Positions 33,151 to 46,389 are shown, counted from the first letter of the stretch. The stretch is DNA of 64,000 nucleotides from Phytoseiulus persimilis (GCA_037576195.1 CM075103.1:13082001-13146000); one strand, 5' to 3'. Numbers and translations are program-made. Notes: generated by a model not told the origin, from the sequence alone.

Positions 33151-34590
33151 TTCCGCCGTTAAAGAAATCGCAATTATGGCTCCACTGGCACCGGGGACTT
33201 TCAGCTGCCAGATGGAAAACACTCTGACGGCCCCTATGGCGCGCTAGAGTCTTGGGAGCACCGACAAAAATGCACTCGGAATCGTTTGGACGTGAGACTC
33301 GCCCAGGGAACAAGCCTTGGAAAACTGCTTGGTGGAAGCAATTCGGTCCACACGAGTGAGGAAGGATGTTTCGATCTGATCCGCGAAGGATAGATCCGAA
33401 AACCGTGCGAAGTGCTCCGCTCAGAGCACCGCTTTGGTTGCTACATGGGAGACGAGAGTTCTCAGCAGGTTCTCTGTTAAGAGAGAACCCGCAGCGCTTC
33501 GACCTCATCCGACCCGGCGTCGTGATGGGGGCGCAGAATTCTTCTTCCAAATCCGAAGAGGAGAAGATGCGCTTCGAGGATGAAGACTTCACGTCAACGA
33601 ATTTCAGAGCGATATTCCAATTGATTCGGCATGGAACCTGATGAGGAGTTAACAGGCTGATGTAACTTCAGCCCGGAAGCGTCTTCCCCGATGTGTTCCG
33701 GCCAGAGATCCCCCCCTTCCCCCCCAGAACCGGTGCGTTGAATGTCTTGGTCGTAACTAGGCATCGCAGCGGTTCCGAGCCGTGGCTCCAGAACCGCGAG
33801 GAGTCGCGCGGAGGAATCTACTGTCCAGCCGTTGGCGAAGAGAGAAGACCTTCACCGCTCACTGCCACGGTAGACATCAGCCCGAATGGTGAAATGGGAG
33901 CCGACATTACGGTGAAAAGAAGTCCCTTCCGGAGCCGCCGCGGCGTCAACAGCCGCTCCCTGAGTAGATTGCTACGATAGCGATGCTATCACGTTGCACA
34001 ACAGGCCTACGCATCAATGGAACTTGGGGAAGAAGTGCACAAACTTTCAAAATTACTCCGCTCCCTGTTTCGTCACGTCGCACCCTACTGATCGCATGTC
34101 CTGAATCGTTAAGAATATCTCTCTGAGCTCGTTCATGTCATCCGTTTCCGTGCGGGAGAATCCCTTCTGGTATCATGAGGAATCGTTCTCGGTCGGCAGA
34201 AGGCTACAATGAGTGGTTGTGCTGAAGTGGTTCACGCGAAAACTTGGGTCTTGAATTGGTTTTAAAAACGTGGTTCACAAGCCAAATTCACTGGCTGTTC
34301 GGAGGTGGGCGTTTCAATGGAGCTAGAGTGTTCGAGATATCATTCAGGTATTCGCACGATGGGGAGCTCCAGATGACTGACTCCTAGCAGCTGGGGGCAA
34401 CGAAAAATTTAATTTTTACAGTGGATGTATCTGCGTTCGAAGTTCCGAAGCCAGTAGCTCATTGTTTTCGTATCTCGAAACTCACGAACTGAAGACGTGA
34501 AGGTCGACGAGCTCTTTGAGCAAACATCCGAGGACACAGCATGGATTGACCGAAAACAGTCCACTGCCGACTCGTGAAGCATAATCGTCA
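33151..34590. other. Intergenic, no gene recognised
   Basis: Long antisense frames at 33032-33592 and 33366-33641 show no domain or coding support. A run of C residues lies at 33,709-33,725. Confidence 0.4.
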
Positions 34591-36020
34591 GATCGAGCGA
34601 CGAACTCTGAGCGAGCCATCGATGGAGACGAGATTCGGATCGCCGCCATTCATCGTCCAAAGAAGCGGAAACAGATCCTTGTCGACTTGTTCATGGTGAA
34701 TAAGTACCACGCGTTGAACGATGCTCTGCAGCTCCTCTGCGAGTCGATAATGAGCATTACTGAACTCGTGACCTCGGAAACGACACAGCGATTGTTTCGG
34801 AGGGCCTATCCGAATCATCCGCCGTTACCACAATCATCGAATACCCTCCGGAAACATATGCACGAGTAATCGGCGGAAATCGAAGGGCAGCTTCGGGTGA
34901 AACTTCGAGTAATACTCGTTCGAAAAAGTTCGAATTTTCCAATGAACCTCACCGCTTCCTCAAAAGGTTCAAATCGCCGCGCTCGTGTAGCTCGCATTGG
35001 ATGTACTCCTCATTCGAAGTGTATTGCTCTTCCCAGGTATGAAACTCTTCATCTCGTTTGACGAAGCCACTGTTATGGGCTCATATCGACATCCAACCAG
35101 AACGATCAACTTTCATAATGCTTCCAATCTCTTTCGAACTCTGAGATCGCGCCTGGAAGAGCGTGTTGCTGAGGACTACCTCCAAGAAATAATACGATCA
35201 CGGACTGATATTTTCGGGCTTTCCCTAAGTGACCTCGTTGCCGCGGCATCGGATGGTGCCAGTAACGTAGTTCGAGCTGTTGACCTGATGGGCTTACAGA
35301 AACAGGAAAGTGCAGCACACGGATTTGACTTAGCCGTGAAGAACTGATCATCGGGAAGCATGGTCTGGTTTTCGACATTGAAATCCTCGAACCCAAGAGA
35401 GGCAGAAAAAAAACAACGGACAATCAGAAGGGCTCGGGGAAGGCAGGAGAGCCCGAACGGGGAAACGAGTCAGACAGCGGCGAAGATGAATATTGAGCAG
35501 TCTTCGAGAGAGAGACGGAAACGGAGGCCGATTCAGGGAATGCGGTGCCTTCCATCTTGGTCGGCGGAGTCATTGAATGTCATGAAATCATTATTATTGA
35601 ATGTCTGCGATCGATGTCAGAGAGTTGAAAAAAAAAAAACATGATGGATGAAATTCGAAGAACACCTTTGAGAGACGAGTTGAATGGGAGAGAACTGCTT
35701 CCGAAGCTTGACTGCCGCACACGGTGGTATTCAACGTATCTTATGGTACAACGAGCTATCGCAATACTCCGACTGCTACTAATTATCAGCACTCATCAAC
35801 GTGCTGTTTCGGCGCAGTGTCCCGAATGGACTCTGCCCCTGAGGCTCTCGTGGAAGCACATAATCATAACCGTTCAACCAATCATAATGTTGTGTAGAGA
35901 TTATAAATTACAGAATAATGATAAGAAATTTATGGGACGATTCAAATATAGAAATGGCGCGCGTAGCCGTCGTCTGCTAAAACGAAATAAAACGCAAGCA
36001 AGTGTGTAACCCGCGATACC
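34590..36020 (+). pseudogene. hAT-family transposase relic, copy 1
   Basis: Pieces in several frames follow hAT order. An N-terminal part (34687-34869) holds LPQSSNTLRKHM. A central part (34997-35347) holds LFISFDEATVMGS, the DLVAAASDGASN acidic motif and SAAHGFDLAVKN. A distal part (35641-36009) holds LPKLDCRTRWYSTYLMVQRA. Several frame changes and stops separate them. It lies in the duplicated block; copy 2 at 41.37-42.4 kb shares the same breaks, so the decay predates the duplication. Confidence 0.75.
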
Positions 36021-36454
36021 AAGAAAAGTCACGTTTTTTTGGGCTCACGTAATGCCAACGAAATGGTGAGCTCCAGACTGATTTGAAACAACAGAATCCA
36101 ATCCAGGTTCTCGAGAACATCTACCGAGAAAGTGTGAAACAAAACGTCAGCACGGAGACATGATGATCCGAGATCACAAGATGATCCGCACATCCCATCC
36201 ATACGATCCATTCTCAGAGTCCAGAGTGTCGGTCGAGAGTGACTTTCCGTAGTAGCCGCAAACTTGGTCTTCCTCGCGCAAGTTTATATTCGAGGAGTTT
36301 TTTGGCAGCCTGGACACAAAGGATCGATGAGAAATCGATTCTAGGATGCCGATATTGCCGGATTTCGAATGGAGTTTCACGGAGAATTTTTGATCAGGTT
36401 CGTGAGCGAGGACCTTCCGGCGAACGATGCGTTGCTTGATTAGCTACTGATCAA

Positions 36455-37938
36455 TTGCCTCTATGTCTTGGAGTCCTGGAGACTCGAGTGAGCGGTGGAT
36501 TGTAGATGAGAACGGTGAGAAACATATGATGGGACTGCTGGAGTCCCTCAGGGGTCGATTCTTAGCCCAACATGGTGGAATACGATGGAGTACTGCTGGT
36601 GAAGCTCCCGCGCGGTGCGACCAGGGCTGCCTACGCCGACGATCTTGCGCTGCTCATCACGGCTGACGCCGTCGAGGAGACCCAAGGAATTGCGACGTAC
36701 GCTATCGAAATCACGGTAGAAAGGTGCGAAGAGCACAAAATCGCACTTGCACCTGAAAAAACGGAAGTAGCGATGCTGCTCAAGAGAAGAAAAGACGAGT
36801 ATCCGAAGATAAGAATCTAGGGTCACGACATAGACTTCACTGGCACGGTGATTTACCTTGGGATCAACCTACAGAAGGACCTCAGCGTAAACCATCACGT
36901 CTGCGCAGCCACGATGAAAGCGAGAAAGGCAGCCACTGACATTGCCAGAATCTTGCCGAGAGCATACGGGGCAACGAAGGGGCAGAGAAGAATGCTGGCG
37001 ACTGTCGCGGAGTCGATCGCACTCTACTGGGGTCAAATATGGGCGGCCACGGCGCTGAAAACTGCGAAAAACAGGTCGATACTCTTGAAGACGCAGAGAA
37101 TCACAGCTATAAGAACAGCCAGATTCTATAACCCGGAAAGCGCTTTGTCCTAGCTCGATTCATCCCATAGCCTATGCTGGCTGCAGGGCGAGCTGAGATT
37201 AGAACGTAAAATAAACGCCTCGAAGACATCAACGAAACGAATATTAAAGACGAGGAGGACACAAAAGATGAAACCATCTCTAAGTGGCAGGCGGAACAGG
37301 ACACATCAACGAAAAGACGATGGACGCATTTCTGCATACCGCATATCAAGAAATGGATGAAGAGGGAACATGGAGAGCTATCGTACCATACAAGTCAAGT
37401 CCTTACGGGTCACGGCTATTTTCAGTCGTACCCAACAAGGCAGTGTGCACTATGTACAACGAGAGAGACGGATGACCCCCACCATACGGTTCTGAAGTGC
37501 CCAGCACTTAGCTCCGCCAGAGGCAACCTGGCAGACACCGACAGCATCCCGCGGCTTCTTGAGAACATGATTGAGAGCAAAGAAGCCTGGGAGAAGACAA
37601 GCAGACTCTTTGCCTGCGTCCTCCAGGAGAAGGAAGCACTGCTCGAAGAAAAATAGGTGTTCCGGCGAACAACGAAGACATCCTTGCTTCCATGACGGAC
37701 ATCTGACACTCAATGGAAACCGACTGACGAAGACTGACCGAAGATAGAAAGTATGAGAAAAGCACGCCGCTAGGAACAACTTGGAGACAATAAAAATGCA
37801 GGGCTTATGCCCTGAGTCCCCAAGCCTAGCAGCCGGAGAAGGTTGTTTTAGAGGCAACACCTCATAATTAGAGCAACGGACCACGGTCCCATCCTTGATA
37901 TCCGAAGGGATTCCACCTACTCCGATGCAAAAAAAAAA
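36455..37938 (+). mobile_element. R1-like LINE fragment, copy in duplicated block 1
   Basis: 5'-truncated copy of the family seen at 23.5-25.2 kb, starting just before the GVPQGS motif. The catalytic ATRAAYADDLALLITA lies at about 36,625-36,670. The C-terminal part contains HGELSYHTSQVLTGHGYF and the zinc motif CALCTTRETDDPHHTVLKC. The frame is broken in a few places. The 3' UTR ends in an A-run at 37,928-37,938. Confidence 0.85.
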
Positions 37939-37939
37939 A

Positions 37940-38560
37940 GTACTCCCGCTTCGTCCAGAATGCCTGCAGACTCACTGATTGGCTCTCGAGGCGGATTCAA
38001 GAGAGGGCTACGAATTTCGGCGAAGATACCAGGTTGGATATCTGGAGAGGTTCGCCCAGGTTTTGCGAAACAACATGAAGGAGCCCAGTTCTCGCCATCG
38101 TCTCTTTGTGGGAATCGCTCTGTCTCACGGGAAACACGGCGAGATTTCTAACCGTCACCCAGCCAGAGTGTACCTTGAAACTGCTCGTCCAAAAGTAAAG
38201 CCGATTGTGAGCGGACGAGGAGGGATGAATGAAATTCGGTGCCGGTCGCCCCCCCCCCCCCTCCTTCTTCGCGGCAGAGACGGCGCTCAGCACTGCTGCA
38301 TAGAGGCAGCCCCCTCCTGTCAGAGGTGTTCGGAAAGCTCTTCAAAGCCAGGTTTTTCTGCTCGTGTTCAACGAGGAAAACTTTGAAATCCCCCTCGGAG
38401 TGATTCGAATGAGGGATTTCGATGAATAGGAAAACAAGTGAGAGTAACCACTTGAATTTTCGCCGAGATCTGGCTGTGCGCGGCTGCTGAACTCTCTGTA
38501 AGAGAAGCCGACGATTGTTACTTGGCGCGGTATGAGGTCTGCCGATTTCAAAACCTTGAA
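37940..38560. other. 3' flank of peptide gene 1, no gene seen
   Basis: This stretch is repeated in the block copies at about 43.7 and 48.0 kb. It includes a C-run (38,249-38,262) whose length varies between copies. Open frames in it are not consistent between copies. Confidence 0.4.
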
Positions 38561-38564
38561 CTCA

Positions 38565-38570
38565 TTTATT
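38565..38570 (-). terminator. Poly(A) signal, peptide gene 1
   Basis: AATAAA on the minus strand, 76 nt after the stop codon at 38646. It is conserved at the same relative place in copies 2 and 3. Confidence 0.65.
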
Positions 38571-38645
38571 CTGTAGTCTCGTATAATTCCGGGTACATCG
38601 GAGTCATCGAGAAAATCTATCATTTTTTGACGCGTGCGGTGCGTC

Positions 38646-39280
38646 TCAAGCCGTTGGAGTGCTTTTCCCTCCGAGGAAGTTCGAACCGTTCATCTGATCC
38701 ATGAATTCTTGGAGTTTGCTCATCGTTTCTTGAACTGAAAAGTGATCATTAATGCTCCGCTTATTTCGTAGTCGTTATTCTCGGTCATCGAACCTGGCCG
38801 AGTCATCGATGCAACTCAACATTCAGACCAGTCAGAAAGCTGGCTCCGTAAACTCACTGCTTGCTTGAAGTTTCTCCCTTGTTCCCGCATCTGAAGGGAT
38901 CAAATAAAATCTAGATTAGCCTCGTCTTCCTCATCTCGTTAGCACCTCAGGGAATAAACTTATAACGTCATTGAGTGATATGGCCGCGAGATGACGATTG
39001 AGTTGTGGATTTGAGGCGGGAGTGTCTCCGTGAAGAACTCGTAAGCTCCGCTGCAGATTTCTCTCCGGATGCTCCACAGCACAAGTCCTCAGGAGTACGT
39101 GGTGGGGTTGCGGAACCGAAACCCCGAGTTACTAAACTTCTTCAAGTCTACATCACTGGCGAATGTTTACTCACCGCCGAACCCGCTGAGGAGCTCCTGA
39201 ATTTGGGAACTATCGATTTGAGCAGCAACGGAGCCTGCAAGGGCGACGAGGACAACTGCGAAGAGGATGTAGAACTGCAT
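38646..39280 (-). CDS. Small secreted peptide gene, copy 1 (64 aa, two exons)
   Basis: Exon 1 is 39280-39175 and exon 2 is 38734-38646, joined across a 440-bp intron with donor GTGAGT and acceptor ttttcag in phase 1. Residues 1-20 (MQFYILFAVVLVALAGSVAA) are a signal peptide. The predicted mature peptide is 44 residues, starts with Gln and reads QIDSSQIQELLSGFG, then VQETMSKLQEFMDQMNG, then SNFLGGKSTPTA. It has no cysteine and an amphipathic, helix-prone middle. Exon joining is supported by the intact frame and by the same structure in all three copies. Function unknown; a secreted antimicrobial, venom/salivary or signalling peptide are all possible. The protein is identical to copy 2. Probably transcribed from its own TATA-like promoter. 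Confidence 0.8.
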
Positions 39281-39329
39281 GTTGATTCTAGCTTGAGCTT
39301 TGAGGTGAATCTAAGTGCAAAGCTCCATG

Positions 39330-39336
39330 CTTATAT
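39330..39336 (-). promoter_or_regulatory. TATA-like box, peptide gene 1
   Basis: ATATAAG on the minus strand, 50 bp before the ATG, followed by a short conserved leader. Copies 2 and 3 keep it at the same distance. Confidence 0.55.
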
Positions 39337-39339
39337 TGT

Positions 39340-41364
39340 GGGCGCCACTCATAGCTGCAGATCGAAATCGTTCGAACGTGAAATAAACAATTAACGTAAC
39401 ACCTGTCGTCGTCGGAGAGGCATTAGCTCGGAGCGAGAATACGCTCTTAAAACTAACTTTTGTATGTACCGTTCTGGAGCTGACGATTCTAGCTTAAAGA
39501 CAATGTCGTGAAGTTCCCAGCGTCAACTGTCTCTCATTTATAAATTACATCCTGGAACAGCTGTGATTCTGATAGTTGCGTCTCGGGTGTCGCTCTCAAA
39601 CAAAACGATGGGAGGAAATGCTCGCGAGCGGATTAGTTGCCAGCGGATGTTCTGAAATACCCTGGATCGTTTCTTATCGGATGGGATTCCCTAATTCCGG
39701 TCCCCTTGAGTTTCAGTGGCGTAGCCAGGAAGTGCGGGGGGAAGGGGGGGGGGGGTTAACAGGCATGAGCTCCGTCTGTCACATTGTACTATCACATTGT
39801 GTCGCCTATGAGACCGTCTTCGAGAATCCACCAGAGCGTTTTCGAGTGTCTACAAGAGCGTGCAGGACCGTCTATGAGATCAGAAGCAGTTCAGAGTCAG
39901 ATTCGAGGAGCTGATACGCAATCCATGAGGAGGGCTTCAGAAACATCCGAAGGGAGGATTCAACGACTCAACGTCGATTTCGAGTAACTGAAGTGCAAAC
40001 CACAACACGATCTTCTCACAAGCACGACGAAGCGCTTCAATGTCATATCCATGAAGCTTGAGCAAAACCATTGAGAGAAACTCCAGCGACAGCTGGAGCC
40101 ATTTTTCAATCTGCGACGATTTTCCTTGATTTCAGCAAAAATCTCCGATCAGTTTAGAGGAAAAAGCCGTTACGGCAGGAACCGCAATCTGCACGCGGCC
40201 GGCTCCAGACTTGAGACTTTTTCGCCCTTGCTATCGGGGCTCATAACTTCCGATTTTCCGGTCATGGTTCCGATCCTAAGATAGGAGGGAGCGTTAGGCG
40301 CTGTAACGAAGAGCTACATTGTCTAGCTTCCCCGTCGGCTCTATATTACTTGAGTTATGTCGAGTTCAAATGGACGCTCTATGTTTTCTCTGTCATCGAA
40401 TTTTGAGAGGCTTCCGAGACGTGATGAAATCGAATTTCGAAGTCTCGCTCCCGCTAGAAATCCCTTCATACGAGGGGGATGAACATTCTCCCGGAATTTC
40501 AACTCTATGCTTCCCGTCTCGATCATCGATGAAATGCTGAACGCAGGGGACCACACGGTCGGTTCTAATCAAGTAAAATCAATAACTTAGCACCGAGACC
40601 AGACTTCAATGCCCATTTTGGCTTTTCAGCTTCTTTTGAACAGCGTAAACCACTGAATAGGTGTGGATTGGTGCGCAGCATCGCGGGTTCTTCTGTGTTC
40701 CTAAGTGCTTGGATACTGCCATTCTCTGACTGGGTATTTCCAGAGCCAAACGATCCACGATTGGAATTCTCCAGGAATGCAGGGAAAGCAGAATGCGCAT
40801 AGAGGAGCGGGGGAGCGCATTGACGGACGAATATAGCTCCTTCATTCACAGGGATTGGTTCCGGTTTGGCTGGGGTGGTCTGCAGAAACAAATGATAGAG
40901 AGTCTCCAGCTAGGGGGATCACCCTGTACATATATCTCCCACCGAAAATCGAGGGGTCGATAGAGTAATTCACGTGTTGGACTGCCTTATTTCGAGATAT
41001 TTCAGTCTCACCGGGCCGTCTCCTGAAATTGTTCTCTAGCGAGTGCCTGCATGCTTCACCGGAAATGGGTGAATATCTCCGTCTACTAAACAGAAGCTCG
41101 TGACCACTACGGAGGGATGCTTTCTGCTATGATATTCCAATTAATTCCGACTTTGTGAGGTTCTTTTATCCGTTCTAGCACCTCGCGGGGGGCATGGGAG
41201 AACTTGGGAGGAAATTCTGTTCTCGAGCCCTACTAGCACCGCTTCGTCCAGAGTTACTGCAGACTCATTCATGGGCTCCCGAGGGTTATTCGAGCTGGGG
41301 GCCTCGACTTTCGGCGGAGGCACGAGGTTGAAATCTCCCTTCTCTGTTCCACCCAACTGCTGTT
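39340..41364. other. Spacer between peptide gene 1 and duplicated block 2
   Basis: No gene found. A conserved agtggcgtagccagg run followed by a G-run at 39,716-39,765 resembles the end of a mobile element and is present, altered, at 45,444-45,475. Segment 41,230-41,360 (cttcgtccagag...cactgctg-like) recurs at 37,945 and 47,235, marking the boundary of the repeated blocks. Confidence 0.45.
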
Positions 41365-41369
41365 TATAG

Positions 41370-42395
41370 CTTGTGTGTAGCTGCTTTGGATGTACTCCTC
41401 ATTCGAGGTGTATTCCTCTTCCCAGGTTTGAAACTCTCCGTCTCGTTTGACGAAGCCACTGTTATGGGCTCAGATCGACATCCAACCAGAACGATCAAGT
41501 TTCATAATGCTTCCAATCTCTTTCGAACTCCGAGATCGCGCCCGGAAGAGCGTGTTGCTGAGGACTACCTCCAAGGAATAGTACAATCACGTACTGATAT
41601 TTTCGGGCTTTCCCTGAGTGACCTCGTTGCCGCGGCAACGGATGGTGCCAGGAACGTAGTTCGAGCTGTTGACCTGATGGGGTTACAGAAACAGGAAAGT
41701 GCAGCACACGGATTGGACTTAGCCGTGAAGAACTGATCTTCGGGAAGCATGGTCTGGTTTTCGACATTGAAATCCTCGAACCCAGGAGAAGCAGAAAAAA
41801 AACAACGGACAATCAGGAGGGCTCGAGGAAGGCAGGAGAGCCCGAACGGGGATACGAGTCAGACAGCGGCGAAGATTAATATTGAGCAGTCTCCGAGGGA
41901 GAGACGGAAACGGAGGCCGATTCAGGAAATGCGGTGCCTTCCATCTTGGACGGCGGAGTCATTGAATGTCATAAAATTATTGTTATCAAATGTCTGCGAT
42001 CGATGTCAGAGAGTTGAAAAAAAATAACGAACATGATGGATGAAATCCGAAGAACACCGATGAGAGACGAGTTGAATGGGAGAGAACTGCTTCCGAAGCT
42101 CGACTGCCGCACACGGTGGTATTCAATGTATCTTATGGTACAACGAGCTATCCCAATACTCCGACTGCTACTAATTATCAGCACTCAACAACGTGCTGTT
42201 TCGGCGCAGTGTCCCGAACGGACTCTGCCCTTGAAGCTCTCGTGGAAGCACACAATCATAACCCGCGGAATCTGTTGTGAAGAGATTATAAATTACAGAA
42301 CAATGATGAGAAATTTATGGGACGATTCAAATATAGAAATGGCGCGCGTAGCCGTCGTCTGCTGAAACGGAATAAAACACAAGCAAGTGTGTAAC
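41370..42395 (+). pseudogene. hAT-family transposase relic, copy 2
   Basis: Second copy of the relic at 35.0-36.0 kb, starting at the block boundary, so it lacks the N-terminal part. It keeps VSFDEATVMGSDRHPTRT, DLVAAATDGARN, SAAHGLDLAVKN and LPKLDCRTRWYSMYLMVQRA in the same broken frames. Confidence 0.75.
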
Positions 42396-42845
42396 CCGCG
42401 ATACCAAGAAAAGTCACGTTTTTTTTGGGCTCACGTAATGCCACCGAAATGGTGAGCTTCAGACTGATTTGAAACAACAGAATCCAATCCAGGTTCTCGA
42501 GAACATCTACCGAGAAAGTGTAAAACAAAACATCAGCACGGAGACATGATGATCCGAAATCACAAGATGATCCGCACATCCCATCCAAACGATCCATTCT
42601 CAGACTCCAGAGTGTCGGTCGAGAGTGACTTTCCGTAGTAGCCGCAAACCAGGTCTTCCTCGCGCAAGTTTATATTCGAGGAGTTTTTTGGCAGCTTGGA
42701 CACAGAGGATCGATGAGAAATCGAATCTAGGATGCCGATATTGCCGGTTTTCGAATGGAGTTTCACGGAGTATTTTTGATCAGGTTCGTGAGCGAGGACA
42801 TTCCGGCGAACGATGCGTTGCTTGATTAGCTACTGATCAATTGCC

Positions 42846-43718
42846 TCTATGAATTGGAGTCCTGGAGACTCGAGTGAGCGGTGGATTGTAGATGAGAACG
42901 GTGAGAAACACATGATGACTGCTGGAGTCCCTCAGGGGTCGATTCTTAGCCCAACATTGTGGAATACGATGGAGTACTGCTAGTGAAGCTCCCGCGCGGT
43001 GCGACCAGGGCTGCCTACGCCGACGATCTTGCGCTGCTCATCACGGCTGACGCCGTCGAGGAGACCCAAGGAATTGCGACGTACGCTATCGAAATCACGG
43101 TAGAAAGGTGTGAAGAGCACAAAATCGCACTTGCACCTGAAAAAACGGAAGTAGCGATGCTGCTCAAGAGGAGAAAAGACGAGTATCCGAAGATAAGAAT
43201 CTAGGGTCACGACATAGACTTCACTGGCACGGTGATTTACCTTGGGATCAACCTACAGAAGGACCTCAGCGTAAACCACCACGTCTGCGCAGCCACGATG
43301 AAAGCGAGAAAGGCAGCCACTGACATTGCCAGAATCTTGCCGAGCAACAAAGGGGCAGAGAATAATGCTGGCGACTGTCGCGGATTCGATCGCACTCTAC
43401 TGGAGTCAAATATGGGCGGCCCCTGCGCTGAAAACTGCGAAAAACAGGTCGATACTCTTGAAGACGCAGAGAATCGCAGCTATAAGAACTGCCAGATGCT
43501 ATAGAACGGAAAGCGCTTTGTCCTAGCTCGATCCATCCCATGGCCTATGCTGGCTGCAGGGCGAGCTGAGATTAGAACGTAAAATGAACGCCTCGAAGAC
43601 ATAAACGGAACGAATATTAAAGACGAGGAGGACATAAAAGATGAAACCATATCTAAGTGGCAGGCGGAACAGGACACATCAACGAACGGACGATGGACGC
43701 ATTTCTGCATACCGCACC
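42846..43718 (+). mobile_element. R1-like LINE fragment, copy in duplicated block 2
   Basis: Near-identical to 36.46-37.34 kb, including the AYADDLALL motif at about 43,012. Relative to block 1 about 660 bp is missing at its 3' side, so the sequence jumps from the LINE (tctgcataccgca) straight into the flank of peptide gene 2 (ggctacgaatttcgg). The LINE therefore inserted before the block duplicated. Confidence 0.85.
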
Positions 43719-44299
43719 GAGGGCTACGAATTTCGGCGAAGATACCAGGTTGGAAATCTGGAGAGGATCGCCCAGGTTTTGCGAAACAACATGAGGGAGC
43801 CCAGTTCTCGCCATCGTCTCTTTGTGGGAATCGCTCTGTCTCACGGGAAACACGGCGATATTCCTAAGCGTCACCCAGCCAGAGTTTACCTTGAAACTGC
43901 TCGTCCAAAAGTAAAGCCGATTGTGAGCGGGCGAGGAGGGATGAATGAAATTCGGTGCCGGTCGCCCCCCCCTTCTTCGCGGCAAAGACGGCGCTCAGCA
44001 CTGCTGCATAGAGGCAGCCCCCTCCTGTCAGAGGTGCTCGGAAAGCTCTTCAAAGCCAGGTTTTTCTGCTCGTGTTCAACGAGGAAAACTTTGAAATCCC
44101 CCTCGGAGTGATTCGAATGAGGGATTTCGATGAATAGGAGAACAAGTTGTGAAGTTCGTATTCCACGCACCAGTGAGAGTACCCACTTGAATTTTCGCCG
44201 AGATCTGGCTGTGCGCGGCTGCTGAACTCTCTGTAAGAGAAGCCGACGATTGTTACTTGGCGCGGTATGAGGTCTGCCGATTTCAAAACCTTGAACTCA

Positions 44300-44305
44300 T
44301 TTATT
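44300..44305 (-). terminator. Poly(A) signal, peptide gene 2
   Basis: AATAAA on the minus strand, 76 nt after the stop codon at 44381. Confidence 0.65.
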
Positions 44306-44380
44306 CTGTAGTCTCGTATAGTTCCGGGTACATTGGGGTCATCGAAGAAATCTATCATTTTTTGACGCGTGCGGTGCGTC

Positions 44381-45015
44381 TCAAGCCGTTGGAGTGCTTT
44401 TCCCTCCGAGGAAGTTCGAACCGTTCATCTGATCCATGAATTCTTGGAGTTTGCTCATCGTTTCTTGAACTGAAAAGTGATCATTAATGCTCCGCTTATT
44501 TTGTAGTCGTTATTCTCGGTCATCGAACCTGGCCGAGTCATCGATGCAACTCAACATTCAGACCAGTCAGAAAGCTGGCTCCGTAAACTCACTGCTTGCT
44601 TGAAGTTTCTCCCTTGTTCCCGCATCTGAAGGGATCAAATAAAATCTAGATTAGCCTCGTCTTCCTCATCTCGTTAGCACCTCAGGGAATAAACTTATAA
44701 CGTCATTTAGTGATATGGCCGCGAGATGACGATTGAGTTGTGGATTTGAGGCAGGAGTGTCTCCGTGAAGAACTCGTAAGCTCCGCTGCAGATTTCTCTC
44801 CGGATGCTCCACAGCACAAGTCCTCAGGAGTACGTGGTGGGGTTGCGGAACCGAAACCCCGAGTTACTGAACTTCTTCAAGTCTACATCACTGGCGAATG
44901 TTCACTCACCGCCGAACCCGCTGAGGAGCTCCTGAATTTGGGAACTATCGATTTGAGCAGCAACGGAGCCTGCAAGGGCGACGAGGACAACTGCGAAGAG
45001 GATGTAGAACTGCAT
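44381..45015 (-). CDS. Small secreted peptide gene, copy 2 (64 aa, two exons)
   Basis: Exon 1 is 45015-44910 and exon 2 is 44469-44381, with a 440-bp intron (GTGAGT...ttttcag, phase 1). The product is identical to copy 1: a 20-residue signal peptide ending SVAA, then the cysteine-free 44-residue peptide starting QIDSSQIQELL. The offset to copy 1 is exactly 5735 bp over the whole gene, and nucleotide identity is very high through the intron, so this is a recent tandem duplicate. Promoter and poly(A) signals are preserved, which suggests it is expressed. Confidence 0.8.
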
Positions 45016-45064
45016 GTTGATTCTGGCTTGAGCTTTGAGGTGAATCTAAGTGCAAAGCTCCATG

Positions 45065-45071
45065 CTTATAT
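45065..45071 (-). promoter_or_regulatory. TATA-like box, peptide gene 2
   Basis: ATATAAG on the minus strand, 50 bp before the ATG. Confidence 0.55.
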
Positions 45072-45079
45072 TGTGGGCG

Positions 45080-46379
45080 CCACTCATAGCTGCACATCGA
45101 AATCGTTCGAACGTGAAATAAACAATTAACGTAACACCTGTCGTCGTCGGAGAGGCATTAGCTCGGAGCGAGAATACGCTCTTGAAACCAACTTTTGTAT
45201 GAACCGTTCCGGAGCTGACGATTCTAGCTAAAAGACAATGTCGTGAAATTCCCAACGTCAACTGTCTCTCATTTATAAATTACATCCTGGAACATCTGTG
45301 ATTCTGATAGTTGCGTCTCGGGTGTCGCTCTCAAACAAATCGATGGGGGGAAATGCTCGATGAGTTGCCAGCGGACACTCTGAAATGCCCTGGATTCTTT
45401 CTCATCGGATGGGATCCTCGAGTCCCTGCCATCTTGAGTTCCAGTGGCGGAGCCAGGGGGCGGGGGTGAGCAGGTATCAGCAGGTATCAGCTTCGTCTGT
45501 CACATTGTACGAGTGCCTATGAGACCGTCTTCGAGAATCCACAAGAGCGTTTTCGAGTGTCTACAAGAGCGTACAGGACCGTCTACGAGATAAGAAGCAG
45601 TTCAGAGTCAGATTCGAGGAGCTGATACGCAATCCATGAGAAGGGCTTTAGAAACATCTGAAGGGAGGATTCAACGACTCAACGTCGATTTCGAGTGACT
45701 GAAGTGCGAACCCCAACACGATCTCCTCACAAGCACGACGAAGCGCTTCAATGTCATATCCATGAAGCTTGAGCAGAACCATAGAGAGAAACTCCAGCGA
45801 CAGCCGGAGACATTCTTCAATCTGCGACGATTTTCCTGGATTTCAGTCAAAATCTCCGATCAGCTTAAAGAAAACTGCCGCACAGAAAATTAAGAACATG
45901 TGCCGATGAGCCAACGATGGTTTTCGGAACGATGCTCGCCCAATGAAGAGAAAGAAAAGTTCCGCCACGCCAGGAACCGCAGTCTGCCCGCGGCCGGCTC
46001 CAGACTTAAGACTTCTTCGGCCTTGCTTTCGGGACTGGACTCATACCTTCCGATTTTCCGGTCATGGTTCCGATTCTAGAAGATGAGGGAGCGTTCCCTC
46101 GTCGGCTCTATATGACTTGAGTTATATCGACTTCAAATGGACGCTCTATGTTTTCTCTGTCATCGAACTTTGAGAGGCTTCCGAGACGTGATGAGATCGA
46201 ATTTCGATGTCTTGTTCTTGCTATAAGTCCCATCATACGAGGAGGATGAAAATTCTCTGCATGCTTCACCGAAAATGGGTGAATATCTCCGTCTACTAAA
46301 CAAAAGCTCGTGACCACTACGGAGGGATGCTTCCTGGTATGATATTCCAATGAATTCCGATTTTGTGAGGCACTTTTAT
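45080..46379. other. 5' flank of peptide gene 2, no gene seen
   Basis: Copy of the 39.34-41.17 kb spacer with indels, including a short insertion at about 45,880-45,960 relative to block 1. No gene. Confidence 0.4.
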
Positions 46380-46389
46380 CCGTTCATGC

